This document shows positions 30,963-38,569 of a stretch of DNA of 64,000 nt, piece after piece. Position 1 is the stretch's first letter. Each line of letters begins with the position of its first letter. Source of the stretch: Paractinoplanes tereljensis (GTDB lineage: Bacteria; Actinomycetota; Actinomycetes; Mycobacteriales; Micromonosporaceae); the NCBI RefSeq assembly GCF_016862435.1, contig NZ_BOMY01000044.1:1-64000 (forward strand). The letters run 5' to 3'. A model generated the notes under the pieces. That model was not told the DNA's origin and did no database searches. It worked only from the letters and a program-made list of their open reading frames with translations. A program made the position numbers and the translations under genes.

Positions 30963-32027
30963 GTGCCTGACGTTAGTCGCGACCGCCAAACCGACGCACC
31001 CGCGAATTCACCACTCGCGGCTTACACGACGCTACGCCTCGGTGGCGAGCCCGGCACCTTGACGGTAGCCGTCGAAACGGACCAAGCCGTCACTACGGTG
31101 CGTAATGCCTCGGCCGAGGGGCGTCCGGTCCTGGTCCTGGCCGGCGGCAGCAACGTGGTGATCGGCGATGCCGGCTTCCCCGGCGAGGTGCTGCTGCTGC
31201 GCACCCGCGGGATCGAGGTGGTCTCCACGCGAGCTGACGACGTGGTCGTCCGGGTTGCCGCGGGCGAGGTCTGGGACGACTTCGTGGAGTACGCCGTGAC
31301 GAACGGCTGGTCCGGCGTCGAGTTCCTGTCCGGCATCCCCGGTTCGGCCGGAGCCACCCCGATCCAGAACGTCGGGGCGTACGGCTCGGAGGTCGCCGAC
31401 ACGATCGTGGCCGTGCACGCCTACGACCGGGAACGGGACGCCGTCCGGGCGATGACCCCGGCGGAGTGCGCCTTCGCGTACCGCGCCAGCGTCTTCAAGC
31501 ACAGCGACCGCTACCTCGTGCTGCACGTCGACTTCCGGCTCGCGGTCTCCACCGAGTCGGCGCCCATCCGCTATGCCGAGCTGGCCCGCAGTCTCGGGGC
31601 CGAGGCCGGAGACCGGGTCTCGCTGCGCCAGGCCCGCGACACCGTCCGGAAACTGCGCGAGCAGAAGGGAATGGTGCTCGCTCCGGATGACCACGACACC
31701 TGGTCGGTGGGCTCCTTCTTCACCAACCCGGTGGTGAGCGGTGAGCGCTGGGCGGCACTCGGCTTGGACCATGCACCGCACTGGCCGGGCGAGGACGGCA
31801 GCGTCAAGATCCCGGCGGCCTGGCTGATCGAGCACGCGGGCTTCCCGAAGGGCTTCGCCGGAGCCGGCGTCTCGATCTCCACCAAGCACACCCTGGCCCT
31901 GACCAACCGGGGCGAGGGCACCACGACCGCGCTGCTCGACCTCGCGAGGACCATCCGGGGCGGTGTCCTGGAGAAGTTCGGCATCGAGCTGCACCCCGAG
32001 CCCGTACTGATCAACTGCGAGCTTTGA
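30963..32027 (+). CDS. murB: UDP-N-acetylenolpyruvoylglucosamine reductase MurB
   Basis: A 354-residue flavoenzyme that reduces UDP-GlcNAc-enolpyruvate to UDP-MurNAc in peptidoglycan synthesis. FAD-domain motifs are NSPLAAYTTLRLGGEPG near the start, VLAGGSNVVIGDAGFPG and FLSGIPGSAGATPIQNVGAYG. The catalytic Ser is in WSVGSFFTNPVV and the C-terminal acid lies in ELHPEPVLINCEL. Length and motifs fit the type I enzyme. GTG 30963 is chosen; GTG 30954 in frame is an alternative. The stop is immediately adjacent to the stop of the converging CAP gene, with no gap. Confidence 0.94.
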   Translation: MPDVSRDRQTDAPANSPLAAYTTLRLGGEPGTLTVAVETDQAVTTVRNASAEGRPVLVLAGGSNVVIGDAGFPGEVLLLRTRGIEVVSTRADDVVVRVAAGEVWDDFVEYAVTNGWSGVEFLSGIPGSAGATPIQNVGAYGSEVADTIVAVHAYDRERDAVRAMTPAECAFAYRASVFKHSDRYLVLHVDFRLAVSTESAPIRYAELARSLGAEAGDRVSLRQARDTVRKLREQKGMVLAPDDHDTWSVGSFFTNPVVSGERWAALGLDHAPHWPGEDGSVKIPAAWLIEHAGFPKGFAGAGVSISTKHTLALTNRGEGTTTALLDLARTIRGGVLEKFGIELHPEPVLINCEL

Positions 32028-32534
32028 TTATTCGTACCCGAAGACCTGGGTGTAATAAGGCAGGCCGTTGTTGCCGTAGGCAACGCCGGTCCCGATCGAA
32101 TGAGCGCTGCAGTTGAGGATGTTGTCCCGGTGGTCCGGGCTGTTCATCCACGCCTCCAGCACCTCCTCCGAGGTGCGGTAACCCCAGGCGATGTTCTCGC
32201 CGGAGGGCTGTTCGTAACCGGCCGCGTGGGCCCGGGCCGCGAACGTCGTGCCGTCTTTCCAGACGTGCGTGAACTGGCCGGTCTTGGCCATGTAGAGGCT
32301 CTGCCGGATGGACGCGATGGTCAGTTCCAGGTCGACCGAGAGCGTGCCGCAGCCGTTGGCCCGCCGCTGCTGGTTGGTCTTCGTGACGACCTCTGACATC
32401 AACTGGGCCGGGGTGAGCGCGGCGTCCGGTGCGTTGGCCGGGAGCGGTGGTGCCGGGACTCGAGCCTGTGCCGGCGTTCCGGCCGCGAGCAGCGCCGTGA
32501 GCGCGGCTGCGAACAGGGCGAGACGTCGTAACAC
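32028..32534 (-). CDS. Secreted CAP-domain (SCP/PR1-like) protein
   Basis: A 168-residue secreted protein. A signal peptide (MLRRLALFAAALTALLAAG, cleavage near AQA-RV) precedes one CAP domain at about 45-168: TNQQRRANGCGTLSVDLELTIAS, the GENIAWGY element with the conserved His/Glu cavity region (FTH, GENIA), and NSPDHRDNILNCSAHSIGTGVAYG. The two Cys may form a disulfide. Bacterial CAP proteins act at the cell surface with unknown substrates. It starts at GTG 32534 behind GGGAGG. A TcrA-box-like direct repeat overlaps that ribosome site, which would tie it to the spore/sporangium programme. Confidence 0.85.
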   Translation of the reverse strand: MLRRLALFAAALTALLAAGTPAQARVPAPPLPANAPDAALTPAQLMSEVVTKTNQQRRANGCGTLSVDLELTIASIRQSLYMAKTGQFTHVWKDGTTFAARAHAAGYEQPSGENIAWGYRTSEEVLEAWMNSPDHRDNILNCSAHSIGTGVAYGNNGLPYYTQVFGYE

Positions 32535-32552
32535 CTGTTGCCTCCCGGGTGC
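32535..32552 (-). promoter_or_regulatory. TcrA-box-like direct repeat at the CAP gene start
   Basis: Read on the reverse strand this is GCACCCG-GGAG-GCAACAG, which matches the TcrA box of Actinoplanes missouriensis as I recall it, GCA(A/C)CCG-N4-GCA(A/C)CCG, with one mismatch. It overlaps the ribosome-binding site of the CAP gene, an odd place for an activator site, so it could be chance. Confidence 0.25.
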
Positions 32553-32592
32553 GGGTAGGGGCTGAGTCGCCCACCTAGGTATATCGCAGCCG

Positions 32593-32620
32593 TTATTTGG
32601 CTGTATGTCCCTTATTTGGC
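32593..32620. repeat. Pair of TTATTTGGC direct repeats in the CAP/response-regulator gap
   Basis: TTATTTGGC occurs at 32593-32601 and again at 32612-32620, 19 bases apart start to start, close to two helical turns. This is AT-rich for the genome and lies in a 384-base divergent intergenic region (32535-32918) with no gene. An 8-base palindrome ACCTAGGT lies next to it at 32573-32580. Confidence 0.5.
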
Positions 32621-32739
32621 GGAAACCGGCATCGGCCCCCGCAAAAGTGTCAGGCTGGTGGGATGGCCGAGTGCGCCAGCCCGTCCCCGGATTCCGGAAA
32701 CGTGCGGACCGCCCCCGCTGGCCGGATAGCCCGCTAAAC

Positions 32740-32772
32740 TGTCACTGTCCGTAAATAGACCGTGACATCACG
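32740..32772. promoter_or_regulatory. Inverted repeats upstream of the response regulator
   Basis: TGTCAC (32740-32745) and GTGACA (32762-32767) form an inverted repeat with a 16-base spacer. CGTGA-CA-TCACG (32761-32772) is a tighter one sharing its right arm. Together they look like a dimer-binding site in the promoter region of the response-regulator gene, about 150 bases before its start. The binding protein is unknown. Confidence 0.4.
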
Positions 32773-32918
32773 CTATCGTGGCTTTGCGCGGTTAAATCCG
32801 TTGCCCGCTGTCGTGCGAGCAACGCTGAGCAAGACGCTGACTTATTCGACGGGCCACCACCGGTGCGCCCGGCGGACAGCTGTGTGCGAGCGAGGGGTGG
32901 GGCCAGGGTGATGACACG

Positions 32919-33617
32919 ATGAGTCGCCTTCTCGTCGTCGAGGACGACCCGGACATCGCGCTCGCACTGCGGCTGCTGTTCAGCCGGGCGGGCTACGAGG
33001 TCGCGCATGCCGGTGACGGCCGTACCGGTCTGAAGGAGGCGTACGCCGAGCATCCCGATCTGGTGGTGCTCGACGTCGGCCTGCCCGAGATGGACGGCTG
33101 GCAGGTGCTCGAGCGGCTGCGCGACGTCTCCGACGTGCCGGTGCTCGTGCTGACCGCGCACGGCCAGGAGGCCGAGAAGGTGCGTGGCCTGCGCGGTGGT
33201 GCCGACGACTACCTGACCAAGCCGTTCGCCAACAACGAACTGCTGGCCCGGGTCGAGGCCCTGCTGCGCCGCTCGTCGAGCGGCCAGAACAGCTGGGCCA
33301 GTCAGGTCTACGACGACGGACTCGTGCACCTCGACCCGACCAAGCGCCGGGTGTACGTCAAGGGTGACGAGAAGCGGCTGACCCCGACCGAGTTCCGTCT
33401 GCTCAACGCGCTGGTCCGGCACGCCGGCGCGGTACTGAGTCCGAACCAGCTGCTGACCCAGGCGTGGGACGACCCCACGGGCATCGGTCAGGAACGCGTG
33501 AAATTCGCCGTACTGCGGCTGAGGCGCAAGCTCGGGTGGTCAGATCCGGACGAATCGCCCATTGAATCGGTCCGAGGATTCGGCTACCGCTACCGCCGAC
33601 CCGGCGGCGAGTCCTGA
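32919..33617 (+). CDS. Orphan OmpR-family response regulator (candidate TcrA)
   Basis: A 232-residue response regulator: receiver domain 1-115 with acidic pocket Glu8-Asp9-Asp10, phospho-acceptor Asp52 and Lys101 (YLTKPF), then a winged-helix DNA-binding domain about 130-228 (RLTPTEFRLLNALVRHAGAVLS, IESVRGFGYRYRRP). No histidine kinase gene is adjacent; the next kinase is CheA. In Actinoplanes missouriensis an orphan regulator, TcrA, controls sporangium and flagellar genes, and this gene at the head of the chemotaxis-flagellar region is a good candidate for it. That identity is inference. A long regulatory region precedes it and a FliA-type promoter follows it for cheA. Confidence 0.88.
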   Translation: MSRLLVVEDDPDIALALRLLFSRAGYEVAHAGDGRTGLKEAYAEHPDLVVLDVGLPEMDGWQVLERLRDVSDVPVLVLTAHGQEAEKVRGLRGGADDYLTKPFANNELLARVEALLRRSSSGQNSWASQVYDDGLVHLDPTKRRVYVKGDEKRLTPTEFRLLNALVRHAGAVLSPNQLLTQAWDDPTGIGQERVKFAVLRLRRKLGWSDPDESPIESVRGFGYRYRRPGGES

Positions 33618-33620
33618 TTT

Positions 33621-33648
33621 CTCAGGTGACGGGCGCAACCGTCGATGA
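33621..33648 (+). promoter_or_regulatory. FliA-type promoter for the cheA operon
   Basis: CTCA (33621-33624), 16 bases, then GTCGATGA (33641-33648) matches the flagellar sigma factor pattern CTCA-N15/17-GCCGA(A/T). It begins three bases after the response-regulator stop. The transcript would start near 33656 and give a short leader before cheA, which has its own AGGAGG ribosome site. Confidence 0.65.
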
Positions 33649-33681
33649 GGGCTGTGGAAGCCGAGCAGGAGGTACGTAAGC

Positions 33682-36063
33682 GTGGAAGACCTTGGTGAAA
33701 TCGTTGCTGAATTCCTTCTGGAGAGCCACGAGAACCTGGACCAGATCGACCGCGACCTCGTCGCCCTCGAGCAAGAACCGGACTCTCGGGATCTGATTTC
33801 CCGGATCTTCCGGGCGATCCACACGATCAAGGGCACCAGTGGCTTCCTGGCCTTCAGCCGGCTTGAGAAGCTCGCCCACGGCGGTGAATCGCTGCTCTCC
33901 AAGCTGCGCGACGGCGTGCAGCCGGTCACCCCCGCGACGATCACCGTCCTGCTCGCGATGATTGACGGCGTGCGGTCGATCCTCTCCTCGATCGAGGAGA
34001 ACGGCACCGAGAACGACGTCGACATCGACAGCATTCTCGCCCAGGTCCACGCCCAGATGAACGCCGGCGAAGCGGCCGCCGAAGCAGCCGCGCCGGCCGC
34101 CGCGGCACCCGCCGCCACAGTGCCGCCCGCCGAGGCATCGGCCGAGACGCCGGTGCCGCTGGACGAGGCGCCGGCCGCGGTCCGGCCCGAGCCCGAGCCG
34201 GTCGAGGAGCAGCGCAAGCCGATCGGCGAGCTGCTTGTCGAGTCGGGCGGCGCGCAGCCGCAGGACGTCGGTTCGGCGCTGGCCCAGCAGCTCGAGGGGG
34301 ACGAGCGCAAGCTCGGCACGATCCTCCTCGAGGAGGGCAAGGCCAAGCCGGCCGCGGTCAACGAGGCGCTGCAGCAGCAGGCGCCCAAGCGCAGCATCGC
34401 GGACAGTGCGATCCGGGTCGACGTCGACCTGCTCGACACCCTGCTGAACATGGTCGGCGAGCTCGTCCTGGCCCGGAACCAACTGGTCCGCGGCGTGATG
34501 GAGATCGGCGACGCGACCCTGGTGCGCAGCGCGCAGCGGCTCGGCATGATCACGAGCGAGCTGCAAGAGGGCATCATGAAGACCCGGATGCAGCCCATCG
34601 AGCACATCTGGTCGAAGCTTCCCCGAGTTATCCGGGACCTGAGCAACTCGCTCGGCAAAAAGGTCGAGCTGGTCATGCAGGGCAAGGAGACCGAACTCGA
34701 CCGGAGCCTGCTCGAGGCGGTCAAGGACCCGCTGACCCACCTCGTGCGCAACGCGGTCGACCACGGCATCGAGGAGCCGGAGCGGCGCCTGGCGGCCGGT
34801 AAGAGTGCCGAGGGCACGCTGACCCTGCGCGCCTACCACGAGGGTGGGCACGTCGCGGTCGAGGTCGCCGACGACGGCGCCGGCCTGGACGTGGATCGCA
34901 TCGCCCAGAAGGCCGTGGAGAAGGGCCTGCTGCGCGCGGAACAGGTCCCCAACATGGACAAGCGCGACATCATGGCCATGGTCTTCCAGCCGGGCTTCTC
35001 CACCGCCGCCAAGGTCACCAACGTGTCCGGCCGCGGCGTGGGCATGGACGTCGTGAAGACCAACATCGAGAACATCGGCGGCGCGGTCAGCGTCGACTCG
35101 ACGCCCGGCGAGGGCACGGTCTGGCGCCTCACCATCCCGTTGACGCTGGCCATCATCCAGGCACTCACGGTCGACTGCGGCGAGCAGCGTTACGTCGTAC
35201 CCCAGGTTGCGGTCTTGGAATTGGTCTTCATCGACGGCAATTCCACAAAGATCGAATACGCCTCGGGCGCGCCCGTCTACCGCCTGCGCGGCAAGCTTCT
35301 CCCGCTGGTCCGGCTGGACCGGACGCTCGGCCTCGAGGTCGGCGGTGACCAGGGCGTCTACATCATGGTGCTGCAGGCCGACGGCCGCCGGTTCGGCCTG
35401 GTCGTGGACCGGGTGCTGAACACCGAAGAGGTCGTCGTCAAGGCCCTCAACAGCAGATTCAAAGACATTGGCCTGTACGCCGGGGCGACCATCCTGGGCG
35501 ACGGCAAGGTCGGCCTGATCCTGGACGTGTCCTCGCTCGCCCGCCGTAGCCATCTGACCGCCGACGCCGATCGGAAGAGTCTCGAGGGCTCGTCGCGGGC
35601 GAACTCCGCCGCCGGCACCGGAGAACGGCTGCTGGTCACCGCGGTCGGTGAGCGGCGGGTCGCGATCCCGCTGGACACCGTCACCCGGCTCGAGGAGTTC
35701 CCGCGCGACCGGATCGAGCACGCCGGCTCCCGCGAGGTCGTGCAGTACCGCGGGCAGATCCTGCCGCTGGTGCGGTTGTCGCACCTGCTCGGCGCCTACG
35801 GCGAAGAGCCCGAGGGAGACACCGTGTCGGTGGTGGTCTACAGCGAGGGCGGCCGCAGCGTCGCGCTGGTGGTCGACCGGATCGTCGACATCGCCGAGAA
35901 CTCCACCACGGCCCGCCGGGACGCGGAGGAGGACGGCCTGGTCGGCACGGCGGTCATCCAGCAGCGAGTGACCGAGCTGCTCGACGTCCGCCGCGCGATC
36001 CTCGCCGCCGACCCGAACTTCTACTCCGACCTGGAGAACGACGAGATGCTGGTGGAGGCCTGA
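33682..36063 (+). CDS. cheA: Chemotaxis histidine kinase CheA
   Basis: A 793-residue CheA starting at GTG 33682. The HPt domain has phospho-acceptor His47 (AIHTIKGTSGF). A low-complexity Ala/Pro/Glu linker (128-178) replaces a P2 domain and leads into two 24-residue repeats at 180-203 and 210-233 (PIGELLVESG..., KLGTILLEEG...) spaced like an MshEN motif. Dimerisation starts at VDVDLLDTLLNMVGELVLARNQL (about 246-268). The ATPase has the N-box HLVRNAVDHGIEEP and GRGVGMDVVKTNIE. It ends in two CheW-like domains, about 490-625 and 648-790 (ERLLVTAVGERRVAIPL...), where most CheA have one. It should receive receptor signals through CheW and phosphorylate the CheY and CheB proteins encoded downstream. 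The stop is one base before cheW. Confidence 0.95.
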   Translation: MEDLGEIVAEFLLESHENLDQIDRDLVALEQEPDSRDLISRIFRAIHTIKGTSGFLAFSRLEKLAHGGESLLSKLRDGVQPVTPATITVLLAMIDGVRSILSSIEENGTENDVDIDSILAQVHAQMNAGEAAAEAAAPAAAAPAATVPPAEASAETPVPLDEAPAAVRPEPEPVEEQRKPIGELLVESGGAQPQDVGSALAQQLEGDERKLGTILLEEGKAKPAAVNEALQQQAPKRSIADSAIRVDVDLLDTLLNMVGELVLARNQLVRGVMEIGDATLVRSAQRLGMITSELQEGIMKTRMQPIEHIWSKLPRVIRDLSNSLGKKVELVMQGKETELDRSLLEAVKDPLTHLVRNAVDHGIEEPERRLAAGKSAEGTLTLRAYHEGGHVAVEVADDGAGLDVDRIAQKAVEKGLLRAEQVPNMDKRDIMAMVFQPGFSTAAKVTNVSGRGVGMDVVKTNIENIGGAVSVDSTPGEGTVWRLTIPLTLAIIQALTVDCGEQRYVVPQVAVLELVFIDGNSTKIEYASGAPVYRLRGKLLPLVRLDRTLGLEVGGDQGVYIMVLQADGRRFGLVVDRVLNTEEVVVKALNSRFKDIGLYAGATILGDGKVGLILDVSSLARRSHLTADADRKSLEGSSRANSAAGTGERLLVTAVGERRVAIPLDTVTRLEEFPRDRIEHAGSREVVQYRGQILPLVRLSHLLGAYGEEPEGDTVSVVVYSEGGRSVALVVDRIVDIAENSTTARRDAEEDGLVGTAVIQQRVTELLDVRRAILAADPNFYSDLENDEMLVEA
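34219..34380 (+). other. Tandem MshEN-like motif encoded inside cheA
   Basis: Codons 180-203 and 210-233 of cheA encode two repeats that keep the spacing of the c-di-GMP-binding MshEN motif RLGxx(LVI)(VI)xxG(LVI)(VIL)xxxxLxxxLxxQ. Repeat 1 has Gly182, Leu185-Val187, Gly189, Val196, Leu200 and Gln203; repeat 2 has Lys210-Leu-Gly, Gly219, Val226, Leu230 and Gln233. The ligand Arg is Pro in repeat 1 and Lys in repeat 2, and the spacer is six residues, so ligand binding is uncertain. Confidence 0.55.
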
Positions 36064-36064
36064 G

Positions 36065-36502
36065 ATGGCGAGCCGACAGTTCGCCACCTTCGAGGTGGCC
36101 GGTCAGCTTTTCGGCGTGGAGGTGGACACGGTGCAGGAGGTGCTCTCGTACAACGAGTACACCCCGGTGCCGCTCGCACCGCCGGCCGTGGGCGGGCTGT
36201 TCAACCTCCGCGGTCAGGTGATCGCGGCGGTGGACCTCCGAGTCCAGCTGGGCATGGCACGCAAGGCGTTGCAGGGTCCGGTGATGAACGTGATCCTGCG
36301 CGGCGACGGTGAGCCGGTCAGCCTCCTGGTCGACAAGATCGGCGAGGTGGTCGACCTGGACGACGAGCGGTTCGAGCCGCCGCCGGACACGCTCAGCGGA
36401 CCGACCCGGGAGCTCGTGGTCGGCACGTTCAAGCTGGACGGACGGCTGATGTTGGCCCTCGACGTCAATCAGGCCGTCGACACGTACCGCGCCACCACCT
36501 GA
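36065..36502 (+). CDS. cheW: Chemotaxis coupling protein CheW
   Basis: A 145-residue CheW, the adaptor between receptors and CheA. The start ASRQFATFEVAGQLFGVEVDTVQEVL and the middle VGGLFNLRGQVIAAVDLR (about 48-65) are standard, followed by VSLLVDKIGEVVDLDDERFEPPP. The single-domain length is normal. It sits one base after cheA; its stop overlaps the start of the unknown gene by one base (TGATG), so the cluster is one translationally coupled operon. With two CheW-like domains already on CheA, the array may be assembled in an unusual way. Confidence 0.96.
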   Translation: MASRQFATFEVAGQLFGVEVDTVQEVLSYNEYTPVPLAPPAVGGLFNLRGQVIAAVDLRVQLGMARKALQGPVMNVILRGDGEPVSLLVDKIGEVVDLDDERFEPPPDTLSGPTRELVVGTFKLDGRLMLALDVNQAVDTYRATT

Positions 36503-37374
36503 TGTACAGCCTGGTCAGCGCCCCGGTGCTCGGCTTCGACCTGACCCGCCTGGCCGGCGGGTCGGCGACGGCCGAGGTGGTGCTGCGTGGCCTGCGGTTG
36601 CAGAAGGACGATTTGCACGTCCTCGCCGACCGGTTACCGGACGAAGGGATCCGGGGTCCGTTGTGGGTCGAGGTGGAGAGCGCGGCTCGCCGGATGCCGT
36701 CGCTCAAGGGCATGTCGAAGGAAGACCCGGCCGGCAGTTTGGCGCTGGTCGAGCGGGCGCCGATCGGTTCGGTCGACGCACTCCTGACCTGCCTGCGCTA
36801 CGACGTGATGGCCTGGACCTGGTCCGGGACGGGCCGGGAGGCGCAGCAGAGCGAGTTGGCCGCGTCGGCCACGGCGCTGCTGTGCGATGCCGCGGTGGCC
36901 AGTTACCTCCGTGAGGTGCTGGACACCGATTCGCGCCGGATGCTCGGCGCCGGCTGGGTGTCGGCGATGCGCAAGCTGCCGCCCGGCGCCCCGATCGACC
37001 TGGGCCCGCATCACTACGTGGTGTCGGCCCTGCTGGACCGCCTGCGTTCGCTGCGGTCCAAGGATGTGAACCGGCTCGCCTCCTCGGCGGAGGATGCGCG
37101 CCGTAACTCGGGTGGCTGGTCTCCGGCCGTCCATTCGGCCTCCTGGGCCGCGTATCTCTCGGATCGCGTCCGCACCGCCGCCGCGGCGCAGATGCTGTTG
37201 GTACAGGCCGTCGATACGGCCGACATCCCGTTGGCCGACCGGGCCGGCGGGGTCTGGAACATGCTGAGCGGTGCGGTGCAAGCGCTTGTGGTACGTGACC
37301 TTCTGGACACCGCCACCGCGCATCGGCTACTCGCACCAGTAGTCGCGGCATTGGGCCCGGCGTGGCTCGGGTGA
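36502..37374 (+). CDS. Unknown protein coupled between cheW and cheB
   Basis: A 290-residue cytoplasmic protein I do not recognise. There is no membrane segment, receiver, PAS, TPR or CheD/CheZ signature. The first 100 residues look mixed alpha/beta (SLVSAPVLGFDLTRLAGGSATAEVVLRGL, RGPLWVEVESAARRM); the rest is helical and Ala/Arg/Leu-rich (WVSAMRKLPPGAPIDLGPHHYVVSALLDRLRSLRSKDV and several later helices). Its ATG shares one base with the cheW stop, and cheB follows after 13 bases with a strong ribosome site, so it must be made in step with the signalling proteins. Inference: an array adaptor, methylation helper or CheA/CheB regulator specific to these actinomycetes. The GC-rich third positions support a real gene. 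Confidence 0.8.
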   Translation: MYSLVSAPVLGFDLTRLAGGSATAEVVLRGLRLQKDDLHVLADRLPDEGIRGPLWVEVESAARRMPSLKGMSKEDPAGSLALVERAPIGSVDALLTCLRYDVMAWTWSGTGREAQQSELAASATALLCDAAVASYLREVLDTDSRRMLGAGWVSAMRKLPPGAPIDLGPHHYVVSALLDRLRSLRSKDVNRLASSAEDARRNSGGWSPAVHSASWAAYLSDRVRTAAAAQMLLVQAVDTADIPLADRAGGVWNMLSGAVQALVVRDLLDTATAHRLLAPVVAALGPAWLG

Positions 37375-37387
37375 AGGAGGTGGTCGG

Positions 37388-38569
37388 ATGATTACGGTGC
37401 TGGTCGTCGACGACTCTGTCGTGGTTCGTCGGCTCATCGTCGACGCCCTGGGCGGCGCGGAGAACATTGAGGTCGTCGGTACGGCCTCCAACGGTCTGCT
37501 GGCCCAGGCGAAGATCGATCAGCTCAAGCCTGACGTGATCACGATGGACATCGAGATGCCCCAGATGGATGGCATCGAAGCGGTCCGGGAGCTGCGCAAG
37601 CGGCACAAACAGATCCCGGTGATCATGTTCAGCACGCTCTCCGCGGCGGGTGCCTCCGCCACACTGGAGGCGCTGGCGGCGGGCGCGACCGACTACGTCA
37701 CCAAGCCGAGCAATGTCGGCTCGGTCAACGAGTCCATCGCGGCGGTCCGGACCCAACTGGTCCCGAAGATCCATGCGCTGGGCGGTAAGCGACGCGCGGC
37801 AGGTGCGCCGGCCGGTCCCCCCGGCCGTCCGGATGCCGCCGCACCGAGCCGGCCCCGTCCGGGTGCCGCGCCGCCGCGTGCGGGTCTTCCACCGGCCGGC
37901 CCGCCCGGCCGACCGGGTGCGGCGCCGGCCGGGCCACCTCCGCGCCCGGTCAAGCGGGGTACGCCGGGCGGGAAGATCGACATCCTGGCGATCGGCTCGT
38001 CCACCGGTGGGCCGGACGCGCTCACCAAGGTGCTCACCGGAATTCCGGCCGACATCCCGGTGCCGATCGTGATCACCCAACACATGCCACCCGTCTTCAC
38101 CCGGATGTTCGCGGAGCGCCTGGACCGCAGCACACCGCTGCACGTGGTCGAGGCGACCGACGGGATGGAACTGCAACCCGGATGGGCGTACATCGCCCCC
38201 GGCGACTCGCACCTGGTGCTGCATCGCCGGGGAACGGCGACGCTGACGCAGCTCAGCAGCGCTCCGCCGGAGAACTCCTGCCGCCCGGCCGTGGACGTCA
38301 TGTTCCGGTCCGTCGCGGCCCTTTACGGGGCATCCTGCTATGCCACCGTACTTACCGGAATGGGACATGACGGACGAGGTGGCGCGAAGGTGCTGAGAGA
38401 CGCAGGAGCCGAGATTTTGGCCCAGGATGAGGCCACCTCGGTGGTGTGGGGAATGCCGGGTGCCGTGGTCGGCGCCGGCCTGGCGGACGAGATCCTGCCG
38501 CTGGACCGGATCGCCGCGCATCTGATCAGCCGGGTCAAGACCGGCCGCTCGGCGGCGGTGGCGCGATGA
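37388..38569 (+). CDS. cheB: Chemotaxis glutamate methylesterase CheB
   Basis: A 393-residue CheB that removes methyl groups from receptors after phosphorylation by CheA. Receiver domain 1-120: Asp8/Asp9, phospho-acceptor Asp54 (MDIEMP), Lys106 (YVTKPS). A 50-residue linker (about 138-192) is very Pro/Gly/Ala/Arg-rich, much longer than usual. The esterase domain has Ser205 (IGSSTGG), His232 (TQHMPP) and Asp328 (GMGHDG). AAGGAGG (37374-37380) sits before ATG 37388. The cheR start overlaps its stop by four bases. Confidence 0.96.
   Translation: MITVLVVDDSVVVRRLIVDALGGAENIEVVGTASNGLLAQAKIDQLKPDVITMDIEMPQMDGIEAVRELRKRHKQIPVIMFSTLSAAGASATLEALAAGATDYVTKPSNVGSVNESIAAVRTQLVPKIHALGGKRRAAGAPAGPPGRPDAAAPSRPRPGAAPPRAGLPPAGPPGRPGAAPAGPPPRPVKRGTPGGKIDILAIGSSTGGPDALTKVLTGIPADIPVPIVITQHMPPVFTRMFAERLDRSTPLHVVEATDGMELQPGWAYIAPGDSHLVLHRRGTATLTQLSSAPPENSCRPAVDVMFRSVAALYGASCYATVLTGMGHDGRGGAKVLRDAGAEILAQDEATSVVWGMPGAVVGAGLADEILPLDRIAAHLISRVKTGRSAAVAR

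Noticed and set aside
32629..32665. GCCGATGC on the reverse strand as a FliA promoter for the CAP gene
   Set aside because: No CTCA-like element lies 15-17 bases upstream.
33635..33641. GCAACCG in the cheA promoter as a TcrA box
   Set aside because: Only a half site; nothing matching lies 11 bases away on either side.
33622..36087. 821-codon frame antisense to cheA
   Set aside because: It mirrors cheA exactly, has no domain and shows the composition of a GC-rich shadow frame.
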